NCBI GenBank assembly: GCA_904063045.1 | Contig: CAJFCJ010000005.1 | Span: forward strand, 354,003 to 418,002 | Direction of reading: 5' to 3' | Origin: Dimorphilus gyrociliatus | Lineage: Eukaryota > Annelida > Polychaeta > Dinophilidae | DNA length: 64,000 nucleotides | Notes under the pieces: generated by a model | Databases searched by the model: none | Seen by the model: only the letters and a program-made list of their open reading frames with translations | Told to the model about the DNA's origin: nothing | Made by a program: the position numbers and the translations under genes | Shown: in pieces, positions 1-14,051 of the stretch | Position numbering within the stretch: the stretch's first letter is position 1 | Layout: every line of letters begins with the position of its first letter

Positions 1-300
1 TCATAATAATAAAAAAAGATTAAATGATAGAATATGCTATTATCCTTCAATTGGAGCAAATAGTATTTTTTATCCCCCCCTCCCGTATAACAGTTTTTTA
101 GAGCGTTTTATCTATTTATGATATCATGATTGATATTATGCGCTCTTGAAAATGACCTAATTACAATTGTAAAATTATTAAACCAAGTATAGAAATGTGT
201 TACATAAAAAAATGGCAATGAAGATTATATCTACATATGCGCTTATATAGTTATAACAATCTCTTTTCCAGTTGATACTTATTCAAGTTACGTTGAAAAA
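1..300. other. Intergenic, no gene seen
   Basis: AT-rich sequence upstream of the first gene. No convincing exon, RNA gene or element is visible. Confidence 0.5.
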
Positions 301-1269
301 ATGAAACGAGCTCTTAACGCTATTGTTTATGTATTTCTCTTTTCTATTCTTCATAAAGAAATTGGTAATTTACATATCAATTGTTGATATTGTTGAAAAG
401 CATCTTTTTATAATTTTTTTTAGACTGCGAAACAAGATTCGGCTATGAACAGATAGATAATCTAGCTATTGAACAATCTGTATTTACTTATGAAGCTGAA
501 AATGGACTTGAATCCTGCTTTCAGAAATGTTCATATATCTATAATTGCTATGCATTTGCAATGGTAGATGATGATTGTTATGGATATGACAAAAGCAATT
601 TGGCCTTTGTTGAAGAAGATGATGATTCTACTCTGTACATCAGAGATTCAAAATGTAAATTCGTTATAATAATAACAATTCATGTTTCAAAATTCTCTTA
701 TTTGTTTCAATTTACTTAATAGATATTGCTGAAGGATACTTTGCAATAGATCAGAAAGCATCAGCAGGAAATGATATAAAAATTCTTACTGACACATCAT
801 TATCTATATGCGTAAGGGAATGTAATAAAACTATAAGTTGTAAAGCATTGGCGTACAACTTTGAAAAGAACAATTGTTGGTTAAAAGATACAGTTAGAAA
901 GGAAGAAGACTTTACTATACGGCCTCACTCAGTATTTTATACGAAGGATTTTAGAGGTAGAAAACTCTTTTAATATTACTAAACCTTATTTATTAACCCT
1001 TTTTTATATATCTATACTATACGTATATAGCTTTTGTCTCCAAGAAGATATACGATATACATCCTTTTCACACAATGAAAGGAATTATCTACTCTAAGAT
1101 TCCTAATACACCGGTTTTTGAATGTGCTAATAAGCATTGCTTCGAAAGTGCCGATTGTTTAGGTTTCGTATACTATAAAGGAGGATGTTACCTGTTCAAT
1201 GAAATTGTTGCAATTATACCAAGGCAAGATCGTTTCGCCTACACTAAACTAGACACCCAACTTTCTTAA
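301..1269 (+). CDS. Secreted triple Apple/PAN-like protein
   Basis: Predicted 255-residue secreted protein in four exons: 301-364, 424-654, 723-956 and 1031-1269. Introns are 59-74 bp, GT/AG, all phase 1. Exon 1 encodes a hydrophobic signal peptide (MKRALNAIVYVFLFS). Exons 2, 3 and 4 each encode one module of about 77 residues with the Cys spacing of Apple/PAN domains (for example ESCFQKCSYIYNC, then DCYGY). Such domains bind protein or carbohydrate in other secreted proteins; the ligand here is unknown. The start was chosen because it gives a signal peptide and the same signal-exon-then-phase-1 layout as the window's other secreted genes. The Apple family call rests on Cys pattern and module length only. 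I do not recognise an orthologue. Confidence 0.72.
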
Positions 1270-1447
1270 TTATTATAGATATTGCCATAAAAGAGAGAAT
1301 AGATATACTATACTGTGTTTATCTAGAGCGTCTAGCAAAACGTCTAAATTTTGTGTAAAATCAGTTTTTGTTATTTATGTATCATGTGATGGTGTACTTT
1401 ATTCATTCAATCATTGTTCACAGATAATTCTTTCAGTTCAAATACAT

Positions 1448-3489
1448 TCAAAATACAAGATATCCTTTAAGTACAATGCTTGGATTAAAGATCATGATAT
1501 CAATACTTTTTACTTTCGTTTTACAAGTAAAAAGATAGACTTTTTGAACTTTTCCTTTAGAATATCCAATACCAGATTGTTCACAATTAAATGAATTGAC
1601 CATACCATTTCCAATAACGTAGATATCATTTATTTTAACGTTTACCCCTGTTATTCCAATTCCAATATTATTATTAAGAATTGACTGTGGAATGGTAATT
1701 TTACTCAATCTCATAGTATCGCAATTAGATATCAAACTATCAATGGGGGCTGTTGTTGTAAACATGTATATAGGCCAAATAATGAATATATTAAAACATA
1801 CTTAGTGTATCTGACATGTATGCAAAATAAATAGCAATACTATCAATTCTAAGTTTAAAAGTTGCCTTTATTTCCATTTTGTTGATTGTAACTTCCTTTA
1901 GATGATAGCATACAGTATGTTGTATTGTATAATAGGTATTTGGGTACGTTTGTATAGCTAGTCCATTTGTACTGAAAGTTTTAACTGATACTCCATTATT
2001 AGTAGGGGAATTGTCCATCATTACTTGAACGTTTACAAACGTTTAATTAGACTGTATATTGTTTATTATTATAAATATTACCTTTAATACAGTAGTAATT
2101 AATAAGGGTTGGTTCGATATTTATCTTTAACATGTCATTCGATTTGAGATTAATACTTTCAGAACTTTTTATAAAGTTTCCGTTATGAATTGTCTTTGAA
2201 ATAGCATTTCCAGCTAAATCAATTGAAGTAATCATATCATTTTTCAATGTTGGTTTCCCTAAAATATTCAAAAAATTCTCCTGAACTACAATCTCTGGAA
2301 TATGTTAATTTTTATTTACATTTCATTTCGTTGCCTATGGAAACAGTTTTGCAATAAATATAAACATTCGATATTTGTAGAAAGTTATTCTTTCCAGGTG
2401 TACAAGTTGTTTTAAAGAGTAAATATCTTCCAGTTTTATAGTTTAATGATTTAACAACATGAGTTGTAAAATAATTTTTATAAGGTAAATCAACGTAACC
2501 AAGAATTTCATCTGCTGGATAATTGATCGTTTCGGGAAAATATCTCAAATATACGTACATTTTAAGTATATCGGGATCTTTAGAAAGATAATAATATGTT
2601 GTGAATAGAGAGCTTGAATAGGAATGTATAACATTTTAATTCTTACCATCATAAGCCATATTATCGAAAAGAACCGTTTTTATATCATAACTTTTTGTCA
2701 TATCAATTCTTAAAAATGGTTCACTATTTAACTCTTTGTCTTTAAAGACGTGTGTATTGAAGAGGCCATCACTTAAAACTAAAGGCTTGACTGCTTTCTC
2801 CTTACCGAAATGAATAAGGCTTGTTGTTAAATTATATAACATATCATCTGTTATATTTTGTTTTATTCGATGATATACAGTATACAGTATATTATTATTA
2901 TTAGATATTGGACTAAATTACCTGATTGTTTGACATAAGTTCCTCTTACTGTCATATCAGTTAGAGCAAAGTAATCAGAATGAAGTTTTTTTAATCTTAG
3001 AAAAGAGCCTTTGCAATTGCAACTACGGCAAATATAACTAGACTTTGATCTAATTGGATTACTAACAACTTCGTCTGGATAACTGAAACAAAGCTCTTCT
3101 TCGTCAAGTAGATGAATTTCGGCAAAAACTTGAAAATTTCTCAAAAATCCTTATTTAGATAGAAATGAGAAATTATTAAAAAATAATTCAAAACATTCAA
3201 TATTCCATTTACCAGAAGGTTGACTATTCCAGAAGCAAATTTCGGTTATTGAATAATAACCACCCAAATCTATTGTCAACCATCCAACGGACTTACGATC
3301 TTCGGCATAATTTGACAAATTATTATCGGAACTAACAGCGTATTTTGCCAAATGTTGATCCGATTGAGTAGTAAACTGATAAGCTGGACGCGATCTGGCA
3401 ATATTATCTTTTTCTTCAATAAAACATTCGCAAGATAGAAGAAAAGTTGAAATTTTAATAAATTTATAACAAGTTTTAAAACTAAGCAT
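1448..3489 (-). CDS. Discoidin/fucolectin-like secreted protein, copy A
   Basis: Predicted 563-residue secreted protein in seven minus-strand exons: 3213-3489, 2922-3149, 2647-2847, 2320-2577, 2082-2285, 1802-2023 and 1448-1749. Every intron is phase 1. Exon 1 carries a signal peptide and the start of a galactose-binding-like domain (NIARSRPAYQF, then WLTIDLGGYYSITEICFWN), which matches the fucolectin/F5/8C signature. Exon 2 finishes it (FLRNFQVFAE). Exons 3-4 encode a second, diverged copy. Exons 5-6 are weaker, probably a third. The last exon encodes the terminal module seen in other genes here (FTCKTKVKSIDIM). Known members of this fold bind fucose or other sugars; binding here is inferred. 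The tandem neighbour at 5134-7180 has the same exon layout. The acceptors of exons 5 and 7 are not the first AG; they were set by reading frame. Confidence 0.75.
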
Positions 3490-5133
3490 ATTTTTTATTT
3501 ATTTTCTCTTCTAACTGTAAAGAAATTAACATCTTTCTTTTTACCTATAAATAAAGGTATAAATCATTAAAATATTTTTATATTCAAACATATTTTCAAC
3601 CAATTAGAATCCTTCATGAATAAATTAAATAGATTCATGTATATATTGTATACATGTATTAATTTAAACCAAATATTTTCCCTTGAATCCTTTATCTTTA
3701 TATTTTATATTAAATATTTAATAAGTAAATAATACCAAGTAAAAATATTAGTTGAAGAAAATCGGTAGAGTTAGGCCTATAACCTCTTCGTATCTCTCTT
3801 TTAATAAACGCGTTCATGTTTTTCTAGTATAAAACTGATTTTCATTAGTATTTTCTCTTTTCGAATAAAAGAATATAGAGGAAGAGGAAAAAGAGAAATT
3901 TGACAATTAACGTCTCGCATCTAGTACAAAAGTATGATGCGTATTGAATAAGAAAAGTAAATGTTGTCTTAGATATTTATATATTCTAAGAAAGCATTAT
4001 TTACATGACGTTTTCAATAATCTCTTTGTAATTATTAATTAATCAAAACGCTTTTACATTTACATTAGAGATTGTCTCTTCTCTCTTTTCATCAATGTTT
4101 TCATTTTGATATATTCTTACTAAATCCATTAAAGGTTTTGCGTCATTCTTCTATTCACCTTATTACCATTTATTGAATTTTAATTATCCAATCAGTTCAT
4201 AGTTTTCTTTGTCTTTTTTTTTCATATATTTAATCAATACACTCGTATCAATCTGTATTGTATCCTAACCACCGAGAAAACAACTCACTTCACTACTTTT
4301 CTACTCTATTTTCTGCGAAGAATTCAGCATTAATTTCTTATCTATTCATATTGTAGCAGAACTACTTGAATATGATTAAACACTGTGTTCAAACTTCTTG
4401 AATTGTTTTTTTTATAGTCAAGTTTACATAATGGACAAATAACTGTTCAAATAGCTTGGTTTTTTTGAAAAAATGATGGTTGATTGTGTCTTACTAGTGT
4501 TGAATTGAGATCGGAAGAACGCAAGAAGTTTCGTTAGTTAAATGATATCTTTCGTTTCTTTACATTCCTTTTATTAAATAACCTTAACCGTCAATATTTA
4601 CTATCTATATAGTAAATACGGAAGGGAAAATTGTGTTTAAACTTAAGAAACTATCCATTAGAAGTAAGTTTGATTAAATAGACTGTAAATTAAATGATAA
4701 TGGCCCCTTAACATAGAATAGTAATGTATATACTGTATATATACAGTATATATCACTGCGAAAAAGGTAGCTATGTTGTAGTATTTATATTCTACAATGG
4801 TAAAAAACAAAGCTGTTATAATCTTTTTCTACCGTTTCGTCAACCTTAAAATACGATTGTTTTCCAGTTGTTTTATTTGAATAACATCTAATTGAATCCT
4901 CTCCCTTTGAATGTTCTGGTTGAACTCTTTAGTAGTAAAGTAAAGCTGACCTTATCTGATATCCTCAGGACATTTTCGATATTGTAAAAGTAACTGTATA
5001 TACTGTATATATATTATATGTTTATTTAGTCTAGTAGTGTATTAAACATGAACATTTCTTATGTTTTATTGTTACAAATACGACATCAACACTTTACAGA
5101 GAACATTTAATTAATGTAAAGTAAGCAATTTAT
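3490..5133. other. Intergenic with TACTGTA palindrome
   Basis: This 1.6 kb stretch has no supported exon. It contains a 26-bp perfect palindrome at 4727-4752 built from TATACTGTATA and its complement, and a related partial copy near 4993-5008. A TTAGGCCTATAA palindromic motif lies at 3771-3782. Confidence 0.55.
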
Positions 5134-7180
5134 CTATATTAAAAGAACCCCTTGTACCAAATCGGCTGATTTGAATGTATAAACGTCTACAGCCTTCATA
5201 TTTGAACCACAAAAGAAGACATACGTATTATATGAATTATAATTTTCTACTACTGAATTCAAATTGCATTGTTTGAATTTTTCTCCAATATAGGCCAAAA
5301 TAATTATATCATCCATATCGGTAATATTCCCCCTAATAACCACACCAAGATAATTATTACTATTCAATAAAGAAAAGTATATTTTCTTAGGATTCATATA
5401 TCCGCATTCATTTACAGGCATAATATTTTCTTGAATAGTTCAAAAACAAAAAAAAAGAACGTCATAATTATTGAAATTAAAGATAATAACTTACCAAAAT
5501 TCATTCCTACAGGTTTAAGAAAAATACCAATGCCTGTAATGTTCACATTATTTACTGCTGTCAATCTCAATTCATTTGAAAATGCATTAATTGCAGTATT
5601 TGTACCAATTTTATCATAATTTCTATGATATATACCGAAGAAATTCATCATATATATGATATTACCATTATAGAACATTGCTAATTTTAATTGTTTCGTA
5701 ATAGAATGATTGTAAAAAGAGACTGAAATAAAAAAGAATAATATGTATATTGTAAGAAATGTTATACTTTGAATTACCTTCTACAACTACATAATTTACT
5801 AGTATAGTTGGAAATTTTATGGTTATATAATCGTCTTTTTCAACAGAGATAATCCCTTTAGGTCTTGCTAAGGAATCTTTTACTGTTAGATTTGAATATT
5901 CAATTCCATTGTGTTCGATTTTTTTGATGTTATTGTTAAATACTAACACTGGTACTTGAAAAGTATAAAAACAACAATAAGAATTATTGATAGTTAATAC
6001 GCTTAAATGTTAAATTAACCTTTTACATTCTCATTTTCTTTGGACGTTTTATAATAAATATAGATATTCGAGATATTCAAACTAACATGATGAATTATTG
6101 ATCTAAAAACTACGTATCTTCCAGTAAAATAATCATTTCTTGTACTAACGTGCGTCCTCGAAAATTCAAAGCACTTTATTGTCATTGACTTGAAACAGTC
6201 TCCATCGAAGAAAGTATAATGATCTGGTATATTTTTTATATAAATCGACATTGTCCTGATTAAAACATCTACAAAAAATAACGATTTAGGCTAAAGAATG
6301 AGAATTTTTAAATGGTATTACAAGGGCACTTTGGAAAATCAAATAGAATGGTTTTAATATTGTAATATTGCTTCATATCTACAATAATTATAGAATAATA
6401 TTTTGATGGTAAAATTTCTACTGCAGTATCGAAGAGTCTATCGGAAAGGATATTTGAATCTAGAATTCTGCCGTCTCCTGTCTCTATATCAGCTTTATCC
6501 AACAGAAAAAGTTGTTCATCTTGAAAAGAATTAAAAATAGATTTGTTTCATCCATTTCATCTTCTATTCAACACTTTTACAACTACAATTCCTTTAATTG
6601 TATAGTAACTCACCTGCTTCTTTTAATAAAGTTCCTTTTGCTTTTAAATCTGTTATTACTAAAGAACCATATCCGATACTCCTCAATCTTAAAATACTAC
6701 CTTGACAATTACAAGACCAACATTTGTAACTAGGGGTAGCCATTTTCAAAACTTGAACTACTACAGAAACGCATAAACTGGACTGGTCGCCCATTGCCTT
6801 TTCAGCGTAAATTCTAAAATTCCTCAACACTTTGGATAGAAATTTTAATCAATTTATTAGAAAGATAAAAGGGAAAGTTGTTAATAATAGTAACCAGGTA
6901 ATACACTGTTCCAAATACATATTTCAGTTATTCTATAAAATCCTTCTAAATCAGTCAACCACCAACCAAGATGAGATTTTTCATCATACGAATATTTTTC
7001 AATAGGAATATTATCTTTACCAGTTATGGCAAAAATTGCCAAATTGTCATCGCTTTTCGTACTAAACTGATAAGCCGGTCGGTATTTTACTATATTATCA
7101 ATTTCATCAATGAGACATTGACATTTGAGAAGATATATTAAAAATATGCTTAATTGTATCATCATATTCTTATGGTTCAT
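5134..7180 (-). CDS. Discoidin/fucolectin-like secreted protein, copy B
   Basis: Predicted 535-residue tandem paralogue of the 1448-3489 gene. Seven exons: 6895-7180, 6614-6829, 6322-6519, 6020-6268, 5778-5954, 5495-5680 and 5134-5429, all joined by phase 1 introns. Exon 1 has a signal peptide followed by the F5/8C/fucolectin start (IVKYRPAYQF, RITEICIWN). Exon 2 continues it (LRNFRIYAE). The second domain spans exons 3-4, and exon 7 holds the shared terminal module (YVFFCGSNMKAVDVY). Same order, orientation and exon count as copy A, with much sequence divergence, imply an old tandem duplication. The first intron uses a GTTACT donor and the fourth GTTAAT, which are weak but in frame. Sugar binding is inferred from the family. 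Confidence 0.74.
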
Positions 7181-9065
7181 TTTCTAAACTTTTTATCAAG
7201 TTAGTAGTTGCTTTCCTTTGATAATGAATGCAAACGAAAGTTGGTGAAATTTTTATCTTTCAACTGTAGATTAAGATCAATAAACTTCTTAAAAAACTAT
7301 TTTAAAAATGTTTCGGTAATTAACCAAGTCAAATAAATTATGAATATTTATTACAGAATCAATTTCAATGAATAATAATCACTTCCAAGATAGTTCAATG
7401 ATATAGAGGTGAAGCGAAGGTGGCAATTTGACAGGTTTACTTTTATTTTTAATAGTTTAGTCATCTATTCGAAAGGTTTAAATGGGTTCAACAGAACAAT
7501 TTATTTCAATATACTAAAGGATGGGTTACTTTTTTAGACTTTGTATCTTTTTTCCCTCCAGGTCTTTTGATTTTTATGGGTATTACATAATAGTAAGTGA
7601 GGAAAATAACAGAAATGTGGCTATATATATAAATTTATATGTTTATTAATTATCTAATATCATAGGTACTACTTCTTTCAATAGCAAGTTTATAAGAGAA
7701 AATAATAAGATACACGTTTTTTATATTTAGTATGAGAAAAATAAGTTAATGTAAATAAAGTACACATGTTTAGATATTTTATATTGAATTTTTATTCACA
7801 AGTCCATTAACTGTGCAAGTTTATCTACACACATTACTCTTATAACATTTATTCTTTAATGTTATTTTGTCCAATGTCGATAGCTATTCCATCCAATGAA
7901 CTACATCATATAAGTCATTCTATTGCCAAATAATGATAGTAAAAAGGTATGGGAGTAATTCAAAACCTTTTAAATTATAGTAAAAGATATAATTCGATTT
8001 CAGTAATTGAACTAGATCTATCCAACTCTGAATAATTTAGTGGAAAATCGATTTACTTCTTTCTTAAGCTTTGCTAATGTGTATAAAAAAATTTTTCAAA
8101 GAATATTTGAAAGTGTTTACAGCATTCAGAATATCAAGTTTACTTTAGTTGTTTGGTTTTCTCGAAAGAATAGGCTAGTTTTTCTATTTAATCAAATATC
8201 TTCGCTAAACCTTCAAGTCATTTTTCTAATGGTCATCTACAGTAACTTTGCCTATCTGAGTCAAGGTAAGACTGGAAAAGTAAGACTTTATCCATGATTT
8301 TCTTAATTTTTCTTCACAGTGAATTGAGTAAAGCAAGTGAAAAGTTAAGGAAACTGTGTTAAAAGTACCTGTAAAAGGTTCAAATTAGATCCAGGTAAGC
8401 CTTTTCTTTTCATTAATTTAATAGAAGCGTATACAAAAAAGCTATTTCCGGTTAATTATACATATTTAATAATATCTATATCACTGATAGAATAAGCATA
8501 ATCATATATCATTTATATTTATTTCATATCCAAGTCCATTGTTAATAACTATCATGTATCTCATGTCATTTTTTATGTATATTTGTGAGCAATCAATCCA
8601 TATGTAAAAACACAAAAAAGACTCTGATTACTGTAGGAAAGACAAGAGTATATTGACCCTTCTCTCCTTTGAAATATGTATTGTTAAATGTGACTATGCT
8701 CTATAATTAGGCGAAAAATTCACTTTAAAAAAGACACGCTAATAGCTCAGCAAAATATCTTAGTAACGATCTGTTTTTTATTTAGTTTACCGAACAAGAA
8801 AGTTGTATAGTGTACAGTTTATACAATAGATTGAATTCTATTTTTTAAGTCATTTATAAAACTTTAAGCATAATAATTTATAACTTGTTCGTAAATTTAT
8901 TAAAATATCATATACTGTACATATTAATAAATTAAGAAAATTTCATTAAATATATGTTAATTAATAATAATAGGTCAGATCAAAAGGATCTCTGTTAAAA
9001 AAAGATTCAAGTATACTGTAAATCGACGAAATTCTTATATCTTTAGAATAAATTCCAATGCTTTC
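7181..9065. other. Intergenic, no confident gene
   Basis: This 1.9 kb AT-rich stretch has one 85-codon open frame near 8040-8297, without domain signal or splice context. No RNA gene or repeat array was seen. Confidence 0.5.
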
Positions 9066-12000
9066 TTAACAAGAAGGTATCCTCATAGCGATTTGATACA
9101 TAATATAAGTTTCCTCCGAAGTAAAAGACGTCACACTATAACTCATATTAAAAAATAGAGAAACGTCTGAAAATCTACAAATTTTACTATCGTACGAATA
9201 AGATATACTTTGGCAACTTGATAACGTTTTACAATGAGTTAGACAAGATAAAAAGTTATTATTATCATTTGACAGAGAAGTTACAAGTTCTTCTTTGAAT
9301 TGAATATTTCCTCTTTTCATAGAGTATTGAAATTCTTTTGAATAAGAAATCATATAGAATGATGGTATTTGAACATACTGTATACAGTTTTCATTAAATT
9401 ACATACCTAAATTTAATGGTTTATTCTGTGCAATAATGTAAAAATCACAAAATTGAATAATATTGGTGTCTGATTCCATTAGAATCGATTTTATTGCCAT
9501 ATTGATAAAGCATTCAAAGAATAGTGTTGTGTTTGAAATAATTACAATATTCTTCTTCCAAATATCACATTCAATTTTAGATTCACCATCGAATCCGTAG
9601 ACTTTTATATCGCCTCCCTGAAAAGTTTCGTTTACTTGAAATCCAAATCCTAACATTCGATAAAGACCATTAAATTGAATCAAAACTCTTGAATTTTTCA
9701 ACAAACATTCCAAATGATTTATTGTTTGTAAATGTGTTAAATCAAATATTTTAGATGGATATATAACGGTATTAAAAGCTGTCATGTACACGTACTATAT
9801 ACTGATGTATATATAAATAATAAATAACTTAATAACATACTCTTTTCAAGTGAATTTAAATTTTTTCCATAAACAACAACTTCGCAAAGAATAAGTTTTC
9901 GATTTCCATGACTACGATAAAATGATACTTTATCACCAATTAAGGAACAGTTGAAATGTATTAGGGAATGCCTATTCTTCCATTGATCGATAGATTGACC
10001 GCATATTTTCCTTTCGGGAGTTCTAGAGTTCTGTTCAACCGATACTAAAACATTTCTAAAGACCTCTTAAAGTAAATGATAACAGAAAAATGAAATATAG
10101 TTAGTATTAAATGATAATTAATTACCACTAGTCTGACTTATCATTACTACTACTTGTTCAATTCTATATGTTGATTGCAAATAAACGGAGATTCTACTCT
10201 CCTGCCAATGTAAAACTTCCGTACAAGATGTTTCAAGTCTATTTATAAAGTAGTTGAAGTTATTTCCATCAATTACTTTTATTGGAAATTTAAGATAATA
10301 ATAACTCGGTTTAATTTCTGAATTTTCGTCTACTTTTACTAGTTTTAATCTGGTGAAATTATCACTTAATATTTCAGTTCCATATGCTTCAATTTCAGCA
10401 AAAGTAATAGACGGTTCACCAAGGAAATAAACGACCAACGAACGGCCAATTGGATTAGGATTATCACATTTAAAAATTCGATATCCATATAACAAAATAT
10501 CATCAGTATTAGTGACGCAATTTTTGCTTTTATCATTAAAATCGGATGATGAATGTTCGTAGCCGTAGGACATATAAACAGTAAATTTTTCAACTCCCAT
10601 AAAGGCTGATTAATAATAATGTCTTTATCATTAATTTTCTAAATAGGTTTTAGTTAAAAACGTACTGTTAGAGTTCATAACTCCAAATGCAGAGATTTGG
10701 TAATTCTCTAGTAAATCAATTAATATCCAATTGTTTCTCTCTCCGGTACCACCCATAAAAGTATTTATATTGTCATCTATCACCAGAATATCGGTCATCT
10801 TTCCCCAAGATACAACCATTTTTCTCTTTAAAATATTAACTGAATCTTGGACTATGAAGAGGCATTTTTAAAAGAGGAAACTGTATTAAAATCTCTATAT
10901 ACATAATATGGATACCTGGTTCACCAACATAATCACCAAATACTTCAATACTACTTAAATTAAAGGTTATTTCAAAGACTGAATTCTGTTCCAATATGAC
11001 AAATTGACCAGAAACACCACCGTCTTTGCAGACGGTTGTTATCTTTCCAAGACTATCAGGATTTGTTTGAACATTTCCACATAGCGTTTTATTTACATTC
11101 AACCACGATTTAGCTGGATTTTCATCCGCCAACTTTAACACTAAATCATTCTGTATTATCTGAAATTCTGTCAGATCAATTATATAAATCTTATATCTTC
11201 TTTCAAGATTTATCGCCAGCCAAGAATCATGTTGAAATGTGTATGTTTCGTATAGATCATATTTTTGAAGATTTAATATATATATAGATGATTTATTGTA
11301 AAGATTCGTTGCAATTGGTCGTTTAAAACTTAAATTATCTATTTTATATTGAAAAACGCTTTATTAAAGTTAATTAATCATGTAATATTTTAAAAATAGC
11401 ATTCTCTACAAACCAACATAAACTTCTACTTCACATATGTATCTTGGATTACTATCCGTATGCCGGATGTATACCGAATTTCCCCTTTGAACGCTACTCA
11501 TACATACAACTTCAGTTGATGTTCCATTATTTAATTCAACTTCCATTTTACAAGTATTAGGGGCTCCCGAAACGACGACATCTACAATTTGAATAACTAA
11601 GGGAGGAGAAGAAAATTGACATTTCGATCAGCAAAATATATCTATAAATAACATACAATCCGTATAGGGCGTCCAAATTATCACTTTCTTAATAGGCAAT
11701 TCATAGTCGAAACTTACACGTATAAAAGAATTTGAAAGAATATGCAGACATCCACCTAATGACGCATCAGGCAAAGTTATACCATCTGTTGCGTGAGCTC
11801 TATTATTAACATCTCCTGATTGTGTTACCCCAGAAGATGAACGATAAAGAGCAATATTTTTATCCGATACGGAAGTTAAGCCAAAACATTTTACTCTATT
11901 TGTATTGTAATTTATCTGATCAATATGTATCCTTACTGAATTATGTAACATTCTCATATCGTCTAAAACTTCATTAACATTCTTAGTTTGCCAATTGCCG

Positions 12001-12747
12001 TCCATTTCAAATGCACTATCTTTACAGCCAACTGTTTTCCACAATAACCGATAGCACTCTTCATGAGGAGGATTCGAGAAACCGCATATAGCATCTTTCT
12101 TATCTATTTATATCAATTAGGTTAAAAATAGTAAAGCCGGAAAATGTGTACAAACCTTTCAATATACTTGTATTATAATGAGAATTTGATGTCAAACCAT
12201 TCACAATGGCATTTTTTATATCGCATTCAAAGATATTGTTTACAGGAAAATCAAGATATCTTATTACCATAGCAACACAACTACTATCATTTAAACAAAA
12301 ATTATAACAATCATTGATAACATTAAAAGTTTTCTTTTCAATAGAGAATTCAGGATAATGCATTTGTTCCAATAAAAGAACGTTATCTAAGAAATGAAGG
12401 GAATAGATAGTAACAATACAAATTAAATGTATTAAAAGATCAAACCGTCGCTGCATATATCTCCAGTAAATTGTGGTTTGCAACTACAAGAGCCAACATT
12501 GCAATATTCGACGGTGGAACAATCATTATTATTCACGCATGTCTTGTCTGAACGGAAAAAGATAAGATATTACATAACTATTTTAAAGAGATATCTAAAT
12601 TGTCTTTTTAATAATACTTGTTTGCTTTACAAGCTATCGTAAACAAAGAAACAAACAGATAACGATTTCTTAAATTTTGTACTTACCTGAGCTTGAAGTG
12701 CAATTTATGTAAAAGAGAGAAAATATTATATATATAGCACTATTCAT
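9066..12747 (-). CDS. EGF/Apple/F5/8C-like secreted protein
   Basis: Predicted 992-residue secreted protein in 11 exons, all phase 1 introns: 12687-12747, 12446-12547, 12156-12386, 11657-12103, 11414-11596, 10916-11338, 10666-10851, 10126-10605, 9841-10065, 9407-9778 and 9066-9334. Exon 1 is a signal peptide (MNSAIYIIFSLFYI). Exon 2 is one six-Cys EGF-like domain. Exon 3 is an Apple/PAN-like module. Exon 4 opens with a W-x3-GC motif (LLWKTVGCKDS). Later exons hold repeated F5/8C-type ends (RYICEVEVY, SSIEVFGDY, EIEAYG). Exon 10 is the shared VKSI-type module, and exon 11 a final Apple-like domain. The divergent paralogue at 15956-19148 lacks exons 2-3. Exons 4, 5, 10 and 11 have exactly the same lengths in both (447, 183, 372 and 269 nt). 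A role in sugar or surface recognition is inferred. Confidence 0.76.
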
Positions 12748-14051
12748 ATCGTTAGTTTAAATGGAATAGCATACGAACGTGGGACGACTACAACCTATAA
12801 CTATTAATTGCTTATTACAAAACACTAACTATTAATAGTTTATCATTATTTACAACAAAGGTTTTGACATGATCAATGTCATTATTAGTTATTTACATTA
12901 AAATTCTAAAGGTAAATTAAGCAATTCAGATATTCAAAACTATCGTTTTAAAAAATGATATTAGTATGTTGAAAGTAGAACTTCATTTTTTCAATGAAGA
13001 ATTAATTAATAAATAGTTTATTAACTTCTTTCTAAGGAGCATACTTTGAATTTTGTTTGTTTACCTCTAATAAAAGATAAATCTATAGGCAAAATTGTTT
13101 TAATTGAATAACTTATTGAATGTTTTTAGTTCTTTCAACGTTTCAACAATTGTTGATATTGTATTTCATGTAAGTAAGTTCCTCTCATTCAATTTTCACT
13201 TTCCGTAACGCTGACATATATTTGCAGAGAGAGGGAGAGAGAGAGTGAGAGAGAGAAAGTTTCACAATCTATCTTCATATAATTTTATACAACAAATACC
13301 AGCTAGCCTTTCATGCTATTCAATATATGCTATTTGCTATTTTACATAGATATTGCTTAACGCCATAAAACATAATTATTGATTAATATAGCATATTAAT
13401 AGCTTTAAAATTACAATTATACTAATATATATAGAATAAGCATATTACAGAAGATCATTTATCTATGGATAAAATTCAAATAATTGTAGGATGTTTTACT
13501 TAAATTCGATAATCCATTATATCGAGATAATCATATTTAATATAGGGATTATATAAAATGAGAACTTGGCTATATTAGTACTTAATATTTAATTATTATT
13601 TCTATACTTTCACTTAGACAAATAGAGAAACTCTTTGAAGTGGAGAAGTGTAATAAATTTGAATATTAATTATCTGAATTAGAGCTATATTATAGTTATT
13701 GAATAATTTGTAATAACTAAAATTAAATATGAAGCTTACACTTTGAACAATTTGCTCATCAACTTCATAATAATAAGATTATAGATTTCTTTCTTAGTTT
13801 AAAATAGATGAGTAGATTACATCTGTTTTTATTAGATCAATTTCTTTCAACTATTTAACAGTTAAAAGTAAAAAGATACTTTGATAATCATAGCCTAAAT
13901 ATATAATAATTGATGAATTTGTTCAATTTGGATATTCTGAATTAATTGTGATGGACATAGCTTGACTAGTTATAAATTTTGATAATTAAGTTAATTACCT
14001 TGAGAAAAGGGATTAAAAATGATTACTATTAAAAAAAAAAAAGTGATCCAC
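12748..14051. other. Intergenic with AG-rich microsatellite
   Basis: Shared upstream space of the head-to-head lectin-like gene pair. It carries an imperfect (GA)n tract at 13226-13259. No exon or promoter motif could be assigned. Confidence 0.5.
13226..13259. repeat. (GA)n microsatellite
   Basis: Imperfect GA repeat in the divergent intergenic region. Confidence 0.85.

Noticed and set aside
4509-4522. AGATCGGAAGAAC resembling a sequencing adapter
   Set aside because: One mismatch to the common adapter core and no continuation on either side; chance is the simplest reading.
8040-8297. 85-codon plus-strand open frame
   Set aside because: No signal peptide, domain or consistent splice partners; composition like random AT-rich DNA.
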